This document shows, piece by piece, positions 63,949-64,000 of a stretch of DNA of 64,000 nt. The position numbers and the translations under genes are program-made. Each line of letters opens with the position of its first letter. Position 1 is the stretch's first letter. The stretch is from Clostridium thermarum (GTDB taxonomy: Bacteria; Bacillota; Clostridia; Clostridiales; Clostridiaceae). The notes beneath the pieces are model-generated. The model saw nothing but the letters and a program-made list of their open reading frames with translations, did not search any database and had not been told where the DNA came from. The stretch lies in NCBI RefSeq assembly GCF_006351925.1, contig NZ_CP040924.1, positions 12,501 to 76,500 on the forward strand, written 5' to 3'.

Positions 63949-64000
63949 TTACACTACAATGGCCTTTACTTCTCTTCGAAGTTCATCGGTAGTAGGATTT
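63949..64000 (-). CDS. C-terminal end of an unidentified protein (partial)
   Basis: Sixteen codons ending NPTTDELRREVKAIVV and stop. The stop is 18 bases before the UbiB-like start, so the two genes probably form an operon. In clostridia a short phasin-like protein often precedes this kinase, but too little is visible to name it. Confidence 0.5.
   Translation of the reverse strand, partial: NPTTDELRREVKAIVV

Overview
The window looks like a chromosomal segment of a low-GC, spore-forming Firmicute of the Clostridium type. The evidence is the 23S/5S sequence, strong AGGAGG-like ribosome binding sites, consensus sigma-A promoters, T-box and tetrahydrofolate riboswitch control, AddAB rather than RecBCD, and a SigH-type promoter. 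It opens inside a 23S rRNA gene and continues through 5S, tRNA-Met and tRNA-Ala. An HD protein, niaR, a GlpA-like flavoprotein and serS follow. In many clostridia this order lies close to oriC downstream of gyrA, so an origin-proximal position is inferred (not proven).

Layout: (1) 1-7.5 kb: rRNA/tRNA, NAD-repressor and oxidoreductase genes, T-box-controlled serS, two small membrane proteins. (2) 7.5-15.5 kb: two tRNA-Ser genes and the addBA recombination nuclease operon behind a small hairpin leader. (3) 15.7-24 kb: a membrane-anchored HExxH protein, a phospholipase C-like protein, a Nudix hydrolase, a decayed stretch (internally deleted VOC gene, metallo-beta-lactamase tail, DnaA-box-like cluster), then cca-proC on the minus strand, YhaM-like exoribonuclease and a drug-efflux MFS protein. 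(4) 24.2-32.8 kb: a LacI-regulated sugar locus: binding protein, two permeases, GH13 glucosidase, PfkB kinase and GH13_18 sucrose-type phosphorylase. It has no ABC ATPase of its own and a strong promoter overlapped by three operator-like palindromes. (5) 32.9-33.7 kb: two broken genes (histidine phosphatase, Uma2). (6) 33.8-47 kb: patatin, pepT, degV, nuclease-like DUF2161, GNAT, THF-riboswitch-controlled folT, rnz and sbcDC.

(7) 47-50.5 kb: an orphan soluble PAS-histidine kinase behind a SigH-like promoter, tRNA-Arg, and two adjacent RimK-type ATP-grasp genes. (8) 50.5-54.1 kb: an ECF-type nickel/cobalt importer (M, Q, O) followed by hypB, suggesting nickel supply for metalloenzyme maturation. 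(9) 54.2-64 kb: a KAS III-like enzyme with a missing catalytic His, a chemoreceptor, an HD-GYP protein, an unusual Arg-rich membrane protein, psd, a DUF4342 protein preceded by four 11-bp repeats, icd, a UbiB/AarF kinase and the tail of another minus-strand gene.

Most of the window is housekeeping. I found no CRISPR array, prophage, insertion sequence or obvious new defence system. The most interesting unexplained items are the DnaA-box-like cluster at 18.7-18.9 kb, the 11-bp repeat array at 60.2 kb, the tandem ATP-grasp pair, the sucrose-phosphate-like active site in the sugar locus, the nik leader and the Arg-rich protein at 58.4 kb.
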